From: Anaerolineaceae bacterium UBA4781
GTDB lineage: Bacteria; Chloroflexota; Anaerolineae; Anaerolineales; Anaerolineaceae
NCBI GenBank assembly: GCA_002403105.1
Contig: DHHD01000068.1
Location: 12,570-33,846, forward strand
Direction of reading: 5' to 3'
Length of the DNA: 21,277 bases
In this document: positions 5,888 through 14,191 of the stretch, piece by piece
Numbering within the stretch: position 1 is the stretch's first letter
Layout: each line of letters starts with the position of its first letter
Made by a program: the position numbers and the translations under genes
The notes under the pieces: generated by a model
Databases searched by the model: none
The model's input: only the letters and a program-made list of their open reading frames with translations
What the model was told of the DNA's origin: nothing

Positions 5888-8268
5888 CTTTCTTTGAACT
5901 TTCCAAGTATCTAAAACTGGAAATTAAAAAGGGTTTCAATAACAAAGCCATTGTTGGAGGCATCGAAAGCATGATCCCGGCATGGCAAGTACGTGCTCTA
6001 ACAGATGGCGCAGATGAAACTGTAGTCATGCAAATTGCTGCTCTATTTGATCAATATGCAGCCGTTGATCTCGAAGTGCGGAAAAGAATTATTCGTTCTG
6101 CCCTTGATATCTTAAAAAATCAACAGCAGGAACTTGAAGAAATTCAACCAGCGCCACCCTCAGCACCACGATCAAATGGTTGTTCTACCTCTTACCAGCT
6201 CCAAGCTGTTTTTGCACCGCTTACCGTCATTCAGGGTATAGGAGATAAGAATGCGCAGAAAATGGAGAAACTCAATCTGCATACCATTTATGATTTGCTC
6301 CATTACTACCCACGTCGTTATAATGATTATTCTCACCTCACCCCTATTCGGGATCTTAAACCCGGAGATGAAGTAACCATCAGCGGTGCGTTGCAGTCCA
6401 TTCAAAAACGGAAAACCAAGAATAACCGCACGCAAATAATCGAGTCCATCATTAGTGATGGCACCGGAAGCCTTTGGATCACCTGGTTCAATCAACCCTG
6501 GCTTACCAATCGCTTGAATATTGGTACCCAGATCGTAGCATCCGGAAAAGTGGATACCTATCTTGGCAGATTGTGTTTGAATAATCCAGAATGGGAACCC
6601 ATCAATGCGGATCATCTGCATACTAACCGCATCGTTCCAGTTTATCCATTGACCGCAGGGATACAACAAAAATGGCTGCGCGAGAGAATCTATCAAGCGA
6701 TTAATTATTGGACGGATAGGATCAAGGATTATCTTCCCAATTCGATTCTAGAAGCAGAACAGCTTTGTTCTCTCAACCAAGCGCTACAATCGATTCATTT
6801 CCCCGCTTCACAACAAGAATTAGAAAAAGCCAGGGAAAGACTTTCCTTTGATGAATTGCTTTTTATGCAATTGGGGGTGATCAGGCAAAAACGCGAATGG
6901 CAATCCAATGCTGCTGGAACCTATCAAATCGATCAGACAATTCTGGAAAAAGAGATTCAAAAACTTCCTTTCAGTTTGACAACTTCCCAGCAAAAAACGT
7001 TGATAGAAATCCAATCTGACCTGCAATCTGGTAAACAAATGAACCGGCTATTGCAAGGTGATGTAGGTTCGGGGAAAACCGTTGTTGCACGCTTTGCAAT
7101 GGAAATTGTCATGCGTTGTGGAAAACAAGCTGCGCTTCTGGCACCCACAGCAATTCTAGCGCAGCAACATTACGAGACTCTCCGTACCATGCTCCTACGG
7201 GATCAAGTTCTTGATGAAAATGAAATTGTCCTTTTGATTGGAGAGACACCCGAGAAGCAAAAAGAGCAGATTAGACAAAATTTGGCATCTGGTGTTATTA
7301 AACTGATCATCGGAACGCACACCCTTCTTGAAGATCCTATTACATTCCAGGATCTTCAAATGGTTGTAATTGATGAACAGCATCGTTTTGGCGTAGCACA
7401 AAGAGCAGTATTGCGCTCAAAAGGAGAGAATCCACATATCTTGATCATGTCTGCCACTCCCATCCCTCGATCGCTTAATTTAACTATTTACGGTGATTTG
7501 GATATTTCCACATTAACCGATATGCCTGGTGGTCGTATCCCAGTGAAAACATATCTACTTCATCCACTCCAAAAGGCGGTTGCCTATGAAAAGATCGCGC
7601 TCCAAATTGAAGCCGGGCATCAAGCATTTATCATTTTTCCACATATTGAGGGAGATGATCAAGAAACGTTCACTCCGGCAGTTATTCCAGGGTATAAAGA
7701 ATTGGTCGAAAAAGTCTTCCCACAATACAAAATTGGCTTATTACACGGCAGACTTAAACAGGAAGAAAAAGACACTATTTTACAAAATTTTCGCCTGCGA
7801 AAATTGGACATTCTGGCATCCACCACAGTTATCGAAGTTGGTATGGATATACCGAATGCCACAATAATCCTCATTGAAGGTGCAAACCGTTTTGGATTAG
7901 CACAACTTCATCAACTTCGTGGTCGTGTTGGGCGTGGAAGTATTGAGTCATATTGCTATTTGGTACCCGAAGAAGATATGAAATTTGAAAATGATCGTTT
8001 ACGTAAAATGACTGAAACTAATGATGGTTTTGAATTGGCTGAATTTGACCTGAAGACCCGCGGTCCTGGTGATTTTTTTGGTACTCGCCAATCTGGATAT
8101 AGGGGATTGAAATTAGCAAATATATCTGATATAAAGCTAATAACAAGAGCAAGAAATCAAGCGCAATCGTTGATTGAACGTGACCCTGATCTCAAGAGTG
8201 ATGAAAATAGCGCACTCCACTACGAACTCGAGAATTTATGGAACGCAAGCAATGGAGAATTGAGTTAA
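5878..8268 (+). CDS. recG: ATP-dependent DNA helicase RecG with N-terminal extension
   Basis: A protein of 796 residues; E. coli RecG has 693. Residues 1 to about 115 form an extension with no motif I recognise, ending in a proline-rich linker (QPAPPSAPRS). The canonical part begins at about 113 (PLTVIQGIGDKNAQKME), followed by the wedge/OB domain (about 160-260). The helicase core has Walker A GDVGSGKT (394-401), DEQH (499-502) and MSATPIPRS, then the second RecA-like domain with STTVIEVGMDIPNA and QLRGRVGRG, and the C-terminal TRGPGDFFGTRQSG motif typical of RecG. RecG remodels stalled replication forks and branch-migrates Holliday junctions. The GGAG ribosome-binding site is 12 bases before the ATG, a rather long spacing. 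It sits 45 bases after the DAK2 gene and 3 bases before coaD. Confidence 0.97.
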   Translation: MHASFFELSKYLKLEIKKGFNNKAIVGGIESMIPAWQVRALTDGADETVVMQIAALFDQYAAVDLEVRKRIIRSALDILKNQQQELEEIQPAPPSAPRSNGCSTSYQLQAVFAPLTVIQGIGDKNAQKMEKLNLHTIYDLLHYYPRRYNDYSHLTPIRDLKPGDEVTISGALQSIQKRKTKNNRTQIIESIISDGTGSLWITWFNQPWLTNRLNIGTQIVASGKVDTYLGRLCLNNPEWEPINADHLHTNRIVPVYPLTAGIQQKWLRERIYQAINYWTDRIKDYLPNSILEAEQLCSLNQALQSIHFPASQQELEKARERLSFDELLFMQLGVIRQKREWQSNAAGTYQIDQTILEKEIQKLPFSLTTSQQKTLIEIQSDLQSGKQMNRLLQGDVGSGKTVVARFAMEIVMRCGKQAALLAPTAILAQQHYETLRTMLLRDQVLDENEIVLLIGETPEKQKEQIRQNLASGVIKLIIGTHTLLEDPITFQDLQMVVIDEQHRFGVAQRAVLRSKGENPHILIMSATPIPRSLNLTIYGDLDISTLTDMPGGRIPVKTYLLHPLQKAVAYEKIALQIEAGHQAFIIFPHIEGDDQETFTPAVIPGYKELVEKVFPQYKIGLLHGRLKQEEKDTILQNFRLRKLDILASTTVIEVGMDIPNATIILIEGANRFGLAQLHQLRGRVGRGSIESYCYLVPEEDMKFENDRLRKMTETNDGFELAEFDLKTRGPGDFFGTRQSGYRGLKLANISDIKLITRARNQAQSLIERDPDLKSDENSALHYELENLWNASNGELS

Positions 8269-8271
8269 ATC

Positions 8272-8793
8272 ATGACAAAAGCGATCTTTCCAGGAACATT
8301 TGATCCCATTCACTACGGGCATATCGATATTGCTCTGCGTGCAGCGAAATTATTCAACACTCTATATATTGCAGTGTATGATCGCCCTCTAAAATCCCTC
8401 CTTTTTTCACCCGAAGAACGTATTGATTTGGTGAAACGCAGTTTCAAGGAATCCAATGTAGAAGTGATTGGCTACAGCTCACTTACAGTTGATCTTTGTA
8501 AGAATGTTGGAGCAACAGTCATTGTGCGTGGATTACGTGTTTTTTCAGATTTTGAATATGAATTTCGGATGGCACTGGCAAATAATCGCCTTGCACCCGA
8601 AATCGATGTTGTCGCATTTATTACCAGCGAAAAGCATACTTTTCTATCATCTTCAACTGTGCGAGAAATTGCATCGCTGGATGGCGATGTAAGCAGCATG
8701 GTGCCACCGCACGTTCTCACTGCATTGGATGTAAAATTAAATAAAATTGATATCGAAAAACGCCATGGGTATTCATCTTCATTACGTGATTAG
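8272..8793 (+). CDS. coaD: Pantetheine-phosphate adenylyltransferase
   Basis: A protein of 173 residues, slightly longer than the usual 160 or so. It catalyses the transfer of AMP from ATP to 4'-phosphopantetheine, giving dephospho-CoA, the penultimate step of coenzyme A synthesis in the cytoplasm. Sequence marks are the nucleotidyltransferase motif GTFDPIHYGH (8-17, with the HxGH pair H14/H17), VIVRGLRVFSDFEYE (83-97) and the ATP-binding SSSTVREIA (126-134), where many homologues have SSSLVKEIA. The gene follows recG after 3 bases, consistent with translational coupling, and is followed 16 bases later by a coiled-coil gene. Confidence 0.97.
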   Translation: MTKAIFPGTFDPIHYGHIDIALRAAKLFNTLYIAVYDRPLKSLLFSPEERIDLVKRSFKESNVEVIGYSSLTVDLCKNVGATVIVRGLRVFSDFEYEFRMALANNRLAPEIDVVAFITSEKHTFLSSSTVREIASLDGDVSSMVPPHVLTALDVKLNKIDIEKRHGYSSSLRD

Positions 8794-8809
8794 AGGCAAA
8801 GGATAAAAC

Positions 8810-9328
8810 ATGGATATATTACATTTGATCGATCAATTAGAAGAACTTTTCAATGAAAGTAAATCTTTCTGGCTTACCAGTGAAGTAATGATTAAAGAAG
8901 ATCGTTTAATTGATTTAATTGATCAAATGCGCTTGGCTGTTCCTGATGAAATCAAACAATCTCAACAGATCATCAATCAAAAAGATCGCATCCTTGCTCA
9001 AGCTCAAGAAGAAGCAACCCGCACCATCAATCTTGCTCGTGAAAAAAGTGTTGAGATGGTAGAGCGAGATGGAATTGTAGAAGCTGCGCGGGTTAAAGCT
9101 GATCAGCTTATTAAAAGAGCTGATGAACAAAGCAATATGATGAAGCGCGATGCGGATGAATATGCTATTGAGACTTTGAAAGAACTCAGAAATGAGTTAT
9201 CGAAGATATTGAATCAAGTCACCAATGGAATTAATGCTCTGGAGAGTGAATCCATTCCCTCAGATGAAAAAGCTAGATCTCAATTGGTTGAAGGATACAA
9301 GGATATTTCCAATACCTCATCCAAATGA
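8810..9328 (+). CDS. Hypothetical coiled-coil protein
   Basis: A 172-residue, highly charged, almost wholly helical protein. Residues about 45-160 show heptad-like spacing and repeated A/E/R/K runs (QAQEEATRTINLAREK, AARVKADQLIKRADEQ). It has no signal peptide or membrane helix. The pattern resembles the stalk of ATP synthase subunit b and DivIVA-like proteins, and homologues could be labelled as ATPase subunits on that ground alone. No F-ATPase genes are present here, so I treat it as a hypothetical coiled coil. A good ribosome-binding site (AAAGGA) precedes the ATG. It is the last gene of the asp23-recG-coaD run. Its final 49 bases overlap the 3' end of lon on the other strand. Confidence 0.75.
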   Translation: MDILHLIDQLEELFNESKSFWLTSEVMIKEDRLIDLIDQMRLAVPDEIKQSQQIINQKDRILAQAQEEATRTINLAREKSVEMVERDGIVEAARVKADQLIKRADEQSNMMKRDADEYAIETLKELRNELSKILNQVTNGINALESESIPSDEKARSQLVEGYKDISNTSSK

Positions 9329-11673
9329 TCTACTTTAAGGATTTCTAATCCTTCTAACGCGGATTTAGGGATCTCCACAAGATCTTTTTCATTTTTCCGT
9401 GGAATGATAATGCGTTTGATGCCTGCACGGCGAGCGGCTGTGATCTTTTCTCTAATTCCACCGACCGGTAAAACTTTCCCTCTCAGCGTGATCTCTCCAG
9501 TCATTCCAATATCTTTATAGACTTTCCGTTTGGTCAATGCAGAAATAAGTGCTGTGGTAATAGTCACTCCGGCGCTGGGTCCATCTTTGGGTATTGCGCC
9601 TTCAGGAATATGGATATGGATATCGATCTTCTCGAAATCAAGCTTCTTCAGTTTGAAACTGGTGCTTTTTGATTTCAGATATGATAAAGCTGCTTGTGCT
9701 GATTCTTGCATTACATTACCCACTTGCCCGGTGATCTGAAGGTTACCTTTCCCATCGGTTATAAGAACCTCAACCGGCATAATTTCACCCCCATTTTCTG
9801 TCCAGGCAATTGCCATAGCAGTTCCAGCTTCATCTTCTTCACCGGCTTCGAAAAAGAAATATTTTGGAGGACCAAGGAATTCATCCACCATGTTCACAGT
9901 TACGAGTGTGGGTACAGAATGTATTTCTGTATATTGGCGAGCTATCTTTCGGAATATTTTACCTATTTCTCTTTCTAAATTGCGTACACCTGCCTCATAT
10001 GTAAAATCTCTGATGATTTTACTAATGGTTTTATCAGGCAGTTCAATAGAAATATTCTTCAATCCATTTTCCTCCAATTGTCGAGGAATTAAGAACTGCT
10101 TTGCAATTTCCATTTTTTCTTCTTCAATATATCCAGGGAATTCAATAATTTCCATACGGTCTAATAATGCCGATGGAATGGAATCGGTTGAATTTGCGGT
10201 AGTAATGAACATTATTTTTGAAAGATCGTAAGACATTTCCAAATAATGATCGGAAAAAGCATAATTTTGTTCACGGTCCAGAACTTCCAATAATGCTGCA
10301 GCAGGATCTCCACGAAAATCATTTCCGATTTTATCCACTTCATCCAGCATAAACACCGGATTAATGGTGCCAGCGCGGCGCATGGTTTGAATCACCCTTC
10401 CGGGTAGCGCACCAATATATGTTCGGCGATGACCACGAATCTCCGCTTCATCCCTTATTCCACCCAGACTCAAGCGCACAAATTTTCGTCCCAGTGATTG
10501 GGCAATGGATTTACCAAGTGATGTTTTTCCTGTTCCAGGAGGGCCTACAAAACATAGAATTGGTTGTTTTGTCTCGCCCTTACCCAGATTTTCGACAGCT
10601 AGATATTCTAAAACTCGATCCTTTGCTTTTTTTAAACCAAAGTGGTTTTCTTCTAAAATTGAAATGGCATGATTGATATCGAGATTATCTTCGGTTTGTT
10701 CAGTCCATGGTAGTTCCATGATCCAATCCAGATAACTACGGATAATTCCCATTTCCGGAGAGAATGACGGTCCCTCTTTCAACCGGCTCAGCTCTTTATT
10801 GGCAGTTTTTCTTACTTCATCCGGAAGCACCATCTTTCCTATTTTTTGTTGATATTCAATGATCTCCTGTTCCCAAATATCCCGCTCACCCAATTCTAAT
10901 TGAATCGCTTTTATCTGTTCCCGTAGATAAAATTCACGTTGATTTTTATCCACTTCGCGCTGCACCTTACTCTGCAGGTCATCTTCAATTCGTAATACAT
11001 CCAGCTCTTGTGCCAAACTTGAATTAATGAATTCCAGCCGTTGTTGAATATTGACCATTTGTAAAATATTTATACGTTTTTCGAGTGGCAAAGAGATAGC
11101 AGATGCAATGACATCAGCTTGCCAGTCGATCTCTGAGATACTCATCACATATACACCAATGTCTTCAGGCAAACTACGATCTAATTGCACACATTGCGTA
11201 AAAAGGTCTAAAGTTATTTTACAGAGAGCTTTGGTTGTTTTGTCGTAATCCTGAATCTCTAGTGCTGGTAAAGCCTTCACTTCATATCCAGAGTCGGTTT
11301 CAATGGTTTCTTTGATCGCTACTCTTCTTCTTCCCTGAATCAGGGCTGAATAATTTCCTTCCCCAAGATCGATCAATTTACCAATGGCAAATTCAATACC
11401 TATTTCAAAAAAACTATCGTCCTCGTTTCTTTTCACCACTCCAATTAATGTGGATTTCGCTTCTAAAACTTCCATGATCACTTGAATATCATTCATTTCA
11501 GTGACAAAGATTGGAGATATCATTTTAGGGAAAATGATGAAATCCTTCAGCACCAAAGCTTTTGAATGAATGAAACCATTTTCATCCGGAGATAAATTAG
11601 GAATTTCGTTTAATTCGTCCGATCTTTGCAAAAGAGCAGCCGAAATGTGGTCATTATGATCAGAATTATTCAT
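9280..11673 (-). CDS. lon: ATP-dependent protease Lon
   Basis: LonA-type protease of 797 residues, the usual length. In order: the N-terminal substrate-binding domain (about 35-240, starting ALVLKDFIIFPKM), coiled helices to about 330, the AAA+ module with Walker A GPPGTGKT (377-384) and Walker B MLDEVDKIG (about 442-450), then the protease domain with PKDGPSAG carrying catalytic Ser700 and IREKITAA carrying Lys743. It degrades misfolded and regulatory proteins in the cytoplasm. An ATG 33 bases upstream is possible, but the start at 11673 gives a 4-base ATGA overlap with the folC stop and has GGAG 11 bases before it, so I prefer it. No heat-shock operator was seen. The stop codon lies inside the convergent coiled-coil gene. 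Confidence 0.96.
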   Translation of the reverse strand: MNNSDHNDHISAALLQRSDELNEIPNLSPDENGFIHSKALVLKDFIIFPKMISPIFVTEMNDIQVIMEVLEAKSTLIGVVKRNEDDSFFEIGIEFAIGKLIDLGEGNYSALIQGRRRVAIKETIETDSGYEVKALPALEIQDYDKTTKALCKITLDLFTQCVQLDRSLPEDIGVYVMSISEIDWQADVIASAISLPLEKRINILQMVNIQQRLEFINSSLAQELDVLRIEDDLQSKVQREVDKNQREFYLREQIKAIQLELGERDIWEQEIIEYQQKIGKMVLPDEVRKTANKELSRLKEGPSFSPEMGIIRSYLDWIMELPWTEQTEDNLDINHAISILEENHFGLKKAKDRVLEYLAVENLGKGETKQPILCFVGPPGTGKTSLGKSIAQSLGRKFVRLSLGGIRDEAEIRGHRRTYIGALPGRVIQTMRRAGTINPVFMLDEVDKIGNDFRGDPAAALLEVLDREQNYAFSDHYLEMSYDLSKIMFITTANSTDSIPSALLDRMEIIEFPGYIEEEKMEIAKQFLIPRQLEENGLKNISIELPDKTISKIIRDFTYEAGVRNLEREIGKIFRKIARQYTEIHSVPTLVTVNMVDEFLGPPKYFFFEAGEEDEAGTAMAIAWTENGGEIMPVEVLITDGKGNLQITGQVGNVMQESAQAALSYLKSKSTSFKLKKLDFEKIDIHIHIPEGAIPKDGPSAGVTITTALISALTKRKVYKDIGMTGEITLRGKVLPVGGIREKITAARRAGIKRIIIPRKNEKDLVEIPKSALEGLEILKVDHLDEVLEISLYPSTN

Positions 11674-13040
11674 GAAATATTTTTCTCCGCATACGTTTTG
11701 AACCATAACTCCCTGATTGCAGCGGCGACAAAAACGCTTCCACTTGCAAGGATTATATCTTCCTTCTGAGTTTGTTCCAGTGCAAATTTCAAGGCTTGTT
11801 GAATATCATCAATGATAATTGTTTTACCTGAAAAATTTTGAAGGATTTGCTGGATAATTTCTGGTTTTGCAGCCCTTGGATGGGTTGATTTGGTGAGAAT
11901 AATTTGACGTGTAATTTTAGAAAAATTATCCAGCATCCCCTGTATATCTTTATCTTCTGATGCTCCAAAAATGAGGATGATGTTTTCCCTGGGAAATAAT
12001 TCTTGTACTGTCTCGACCAATCGTTTTGATGAATCGTTATTATGAGCTGCATCGATGATCAAAAATGGATTCCTAGACAGGAATTCAAACCGTCCTGGCC
12101 AAAATACTGTTTGAAATCCTTTTTTAATTGACTGATCGGTTATTGAATACCCTCTTTCTTGTAATACCTTTAAAACACAAAACGCTGTACCGGCATTCTC
12201 CATTTGGTGTTTCCCTAAAAGTGGAATACTTAATTGAATTGTATTTTTCGATTGTGCCTTTATATCATCTAGAATTTTAATCGGATAGATGATATTAAAT
12301 TGCTGGTTCACCAGATCACTTTTCCGATCGGTAAACTTGATAATTTCATCTGTTTTAATAAGCTGAGTTCTTCTATCTTTTGCAAATTTCTCGAAAACAG
12401 TGATCACAGATTCTTTCTGGGGAGATACCACTACTGGAATATCCTCTTTTATAATCCCAGCTTTTTCACCTGCGATCGCTTCCAGTGAATTCCCTAAAAT
12501 CCCCATGTGATCCATTGAAATTGATGCGATCACAGAGACTTCAGGATCAATGATATTAGTAGCATCTAACCTGCCACCCAAACCTACCTCGATGACACCG
12601 ATGTCAATTTGTATATCTTTAAAATACTGGAATGCTATTGCAGTGGTGATCTCAAAAGTGGTTAACCCCTGGCTTTCTTGAATAAGGGGGTAGATATGAT
12701 TGATGATGTGAATAAAATCTTCTTGCGAAATTGGAATCCCATTTACTTGAATTCTTTCCGTATATTCGATCATGTGAGGAGAGGAATAGAATCCTGTTCT
12801 ATATCCCGATGCGATCAATGTAGATGCAAGCATCGCTGAAATGGAACCTTTCCCTTTTGTTCCAGCAACATGAACCGTTTTATATGTATTCTGAGGATCA
12901 CCTAATTTTTGCATGAAAACACGCATGCGCTCTAGATTGAAAACTTCTTCGGAATATCTCTGTTGTTTTGTAAAGCTGAAATCAATTTTTGAATAGATGT
13001 AATCCAAGGCTTGATCGAAAGTTTCAATGTATTTTTTCAT
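11670..13040 (-). CDS. folC: Bifunctional folylpolyglutamate synthase / dihydrofolate synthase
   Basis: A Mur-ligase-family enzyme of 456 residues that adds glutamate to folates (and to dihydropteroate if bifunctional), using ATP in the cytoplasm. Marks are the P-loop VAGTKGKGSISAML (58-71), TYKTVHVAG before it, FEITTAIAFQYF, the EVGLGGRLDATNII metal/ATP region near residues 146-160, and a C-terminal domain with LIIDAAHNNDSSK (about 327-339) in place of the usual DGAHNP. Whether it has both activities cannot be decided from sequence alone. The ATG at 13040 is preceded by GAGAGG at longish spacing. It is transcribed away from the DUF503 gene, with 67 bases between them, and is coupled to lon by a 4-base overlap. 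Confidence 0.94.
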   Translation of the reverse strand: MKKYIETFDQALDYIYSKIDFSFTKQQRYSEEVFNLERMRVFMQKLGDPQNTYKTVHVAGTKGKGSISAMLASTLIASGYRTGFYSSPHMIEYTERIQVNGIPISQEDFIHIINHIYPLIQESQGLTTFEITTAIAFQYFKDIQIDIGVIEVGLGGRLDATNIIDPEVSVIASISMDHMGILGNSLEAIAGEKAGIIKEDIPVVVSPQKESVITVFEKFAKDRRTQLIKTDEIIKFTDRKSDLVNQQFNIIYPIKILDDIKAQSKNTIQLSIPLLGKHQMENAGTAFCVLKVLQERGYSITDQSIKKGFQTVFWPGRFEFLSRNPFLIIDAAHNNDSSKRLVETVQELFPRENIILIFGASEDKDIQGMLDNFSKITRQIILTKSTHPRAAKPEIIQQILQNFSGKTIIIDDIQQALKFALEQTQKEDIILASGSVFVAAAIRELWFKTYAEKNIS

Positions 13041-13093
13041 TCACTATGGGTACCTCTCAATAGACAATCTTACTATTAATCCATTTCTAAGAC

Positions 13094-13099
13094 TATAAT
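13094..13099 (+). promoter_or_regulatory. Consensus -10 element next to the DUF503 gene start
   Basis: A perfect TATAAT ends 8 bases before the ATG at 13108, so transcription would begin at or within a base or two of the start codon. No ribosome-binding site is visible between them. The -35 region (around 13070-13076, TTACTA) is weak. This suggests a leaderless mRNA; it is inferred from spacing only. Confidence 0.5.
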
Positions 13100-13107
13100 T
13101 TTATCCA

Positions 13108-13392
13108 ATGTATGTTGGTGTTCTAACTTTTCGAGTATTGCTATATAATTCCAGGTCGCTCAAATCAAAACGCAGCCAGATCAAACCACTATTGAGTCAT
13201 CTCCATAAAAAATTCAATGTTACGGCTGCTGAAATTAGTTTGCTGGAAAGCTGGGATCAAAGTTTATTGGCATGTGCGATGGTCGGAAATGAAAAACGAT
13301 TTCTTGAAAGCAGCTTGATGGAAATTTATAATCATCTTGAAGCATATTTTCGTGATATTCAATTTTTGGAATCAAAAATTGAGATTTGGTAG
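13108..13392 (+). CDS. DUF503 family protein (YlxP-like)
   Basis: A 94-residue protein of the DUF503 family. Recognisable features are the opening MYVGVLTFRVLLYNSRSLKSKRSQIKPLL, the middle FNVTAAEISLLESWDQSLLACAMVG, and the helical end. In other bacteria the family (YlxP) sits near translation genes such as infB and rbfA and is of unknown function; those genes are not in this window. Here it is the first gene of a plus-strand run, ending 7 bases before the SDR gene. No Shine-Dalgarno sequence is visible before the ATG; a TATAAT lies 8 bases upstream. Confidence 0.85.
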   Translation: MYVGVLTFRVLLYNSRSLKSKRSQIKPLLSHLHKKFNVTAAEISLLESWDQSLLACAMVGNEKRFLESSLMEIYNHLEAYFRDIQFLESKIEIW

Positions 13393-13399
13393 GTGAAGT

Positions 13400-14191
13400 G
13401 TGGATCTTTTTCTAAAAGATAAAATAGCTCTTATAACCGCATCTAGCAAAGGTTTGGGATTTGCAACTGCCAAACAATTGGTTCTTGAAGGCGCAATCGT
13501 GATCATCAATGGACGAAATGAAAAAACTTTATCCAATGCGAAACGGCAATTGGATTCATTGCCCGAATCTCGTGTTATTGCAGTTGCGGGAGATGTGTCA
13601 CATCCTGATTTTTCAGATCGTCTGATGAAAGAGATCCAATACCATTTTGATGGATTGGATATTCTCATCACCAATGCGGGGGGGCCTCCGGCTGGTTCCT
13701 TGGATGATTTTTCAATAGAAGATTGGGAAAAAGCGATCAATACAACTCTACTGAGCCATGTGCGCTTGATACAAGCCGCTAAACCACTATTATTGAAATC
13801 ACCAACCCCCAGTATTCTCACCATCACCTCAGCCGCTGTAAAACAGCCTATGCCGAATATGATTCTTTCAAATTCAATTCGGTCAGCCACAGTTGGCCTT
13901 ACCAAATCATTAGCCAATGAATTTGGACCTTCAGGAATTCGAGTAAATTCCATTCTCCCTGGCTGGACCGATACCGAACGTGTGCATGATCTATTAAATA
14001 CTCGAGCCCAATTCAATCATTCCTCTATTGAGGAGGAATATCAAAAACAAGCTCTGGAATCACCCTTACGAAGAATAGGAAAACCGGAAGAATTTGCCCG
14101 CGTAGCAACATTTTTAGTTTCTCCCGTAGCTTCCTACATCAATGGTGTTATGTTGGTCGTTGACGGCGGCATGAATAAAGGAACTTATTAG
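13400..14191 (+). CDS. Short-chain dehydrogenase/reductase family protein with substituted catalytic Tyr and Lys
   Basis: A protein of 263 residues with a Rossmann fold of the classical SDR kind. It has nucleotide-binding TASSKGLGFA (13-22), a DV pair near 65-66, NAGG (92-95), the catalytic-serine strand TITSA (Ser144), and RVNSILPGWTDT (181-192). By alignment to GLTKSLA, the expected YxxxK (13 residues after Ser144) reads S157-x-x-x-R161, so both the catalytic Tyr and Lys are replaced. Either it is an atypical reductase with a different proton donor or it has lost that chemistry. Annotation as 3-oxoacyl-ACP reductase would therefore be unsafe. The start is GTG at 13400 with AGGTGA close by. 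It abuts the radical SAM gene with no gap. Confidence 0.85.
   Translation: MDLFLKDKIALITASSKGLGFATAKQLVLEGAIVIINGRNEKTLSNAKRQLDSLPESRVIAVAGDVSHPDFSDRLMKEIQYHFDGLDILITNAGGPPAGSLDDFSIEDWEKAINTTLLSHVRLIQAAKPLLLKSPTPSILTITSAAVKQPMPNMILSNSIRSATVGLTKSLANEFGPSGIRVNSILPGWTDTERVHDLLNTRAQFNHSSIEEEYQKQALESPLRRIGKPEEFARVATFLVSPVASYINGVMLVVDGGMNKGTY
14177..14182 (+). promoter_or_regulatory. Ribosome-binding site fixing a TTG start
   Basis: AAAGGA lies 9 bases before TTG at 14192, inside the end of the SDR gene. It supports TTG as the start of the radical SAM protein; the next in-frame ATG is about 90 codons downstream, after the conserved N-terminal region. Confidence 0.6.

Noticed and set aside
6172..6696. 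Minus-strand open frame (174 codons) inside recG
   Set aside because: Antisense shadow of a region encoding the conserved RecG wedge domain.
11674..11706. Eleven extra N-terminal codons for Lon
   Set aside because: The downstream ATG gives the ATGA overlap with folC and has its own ribosome-binding site; the extra residues lie inside folC and match nothing in the family.
13372..14016. Long minus-strand open frame (214 codons) opposite the SDR gene
   Set aside because: It is antisense to a clearly conserved SDR coding sequence, has no ribosome-binding site and a composition typical of a shadow frame.
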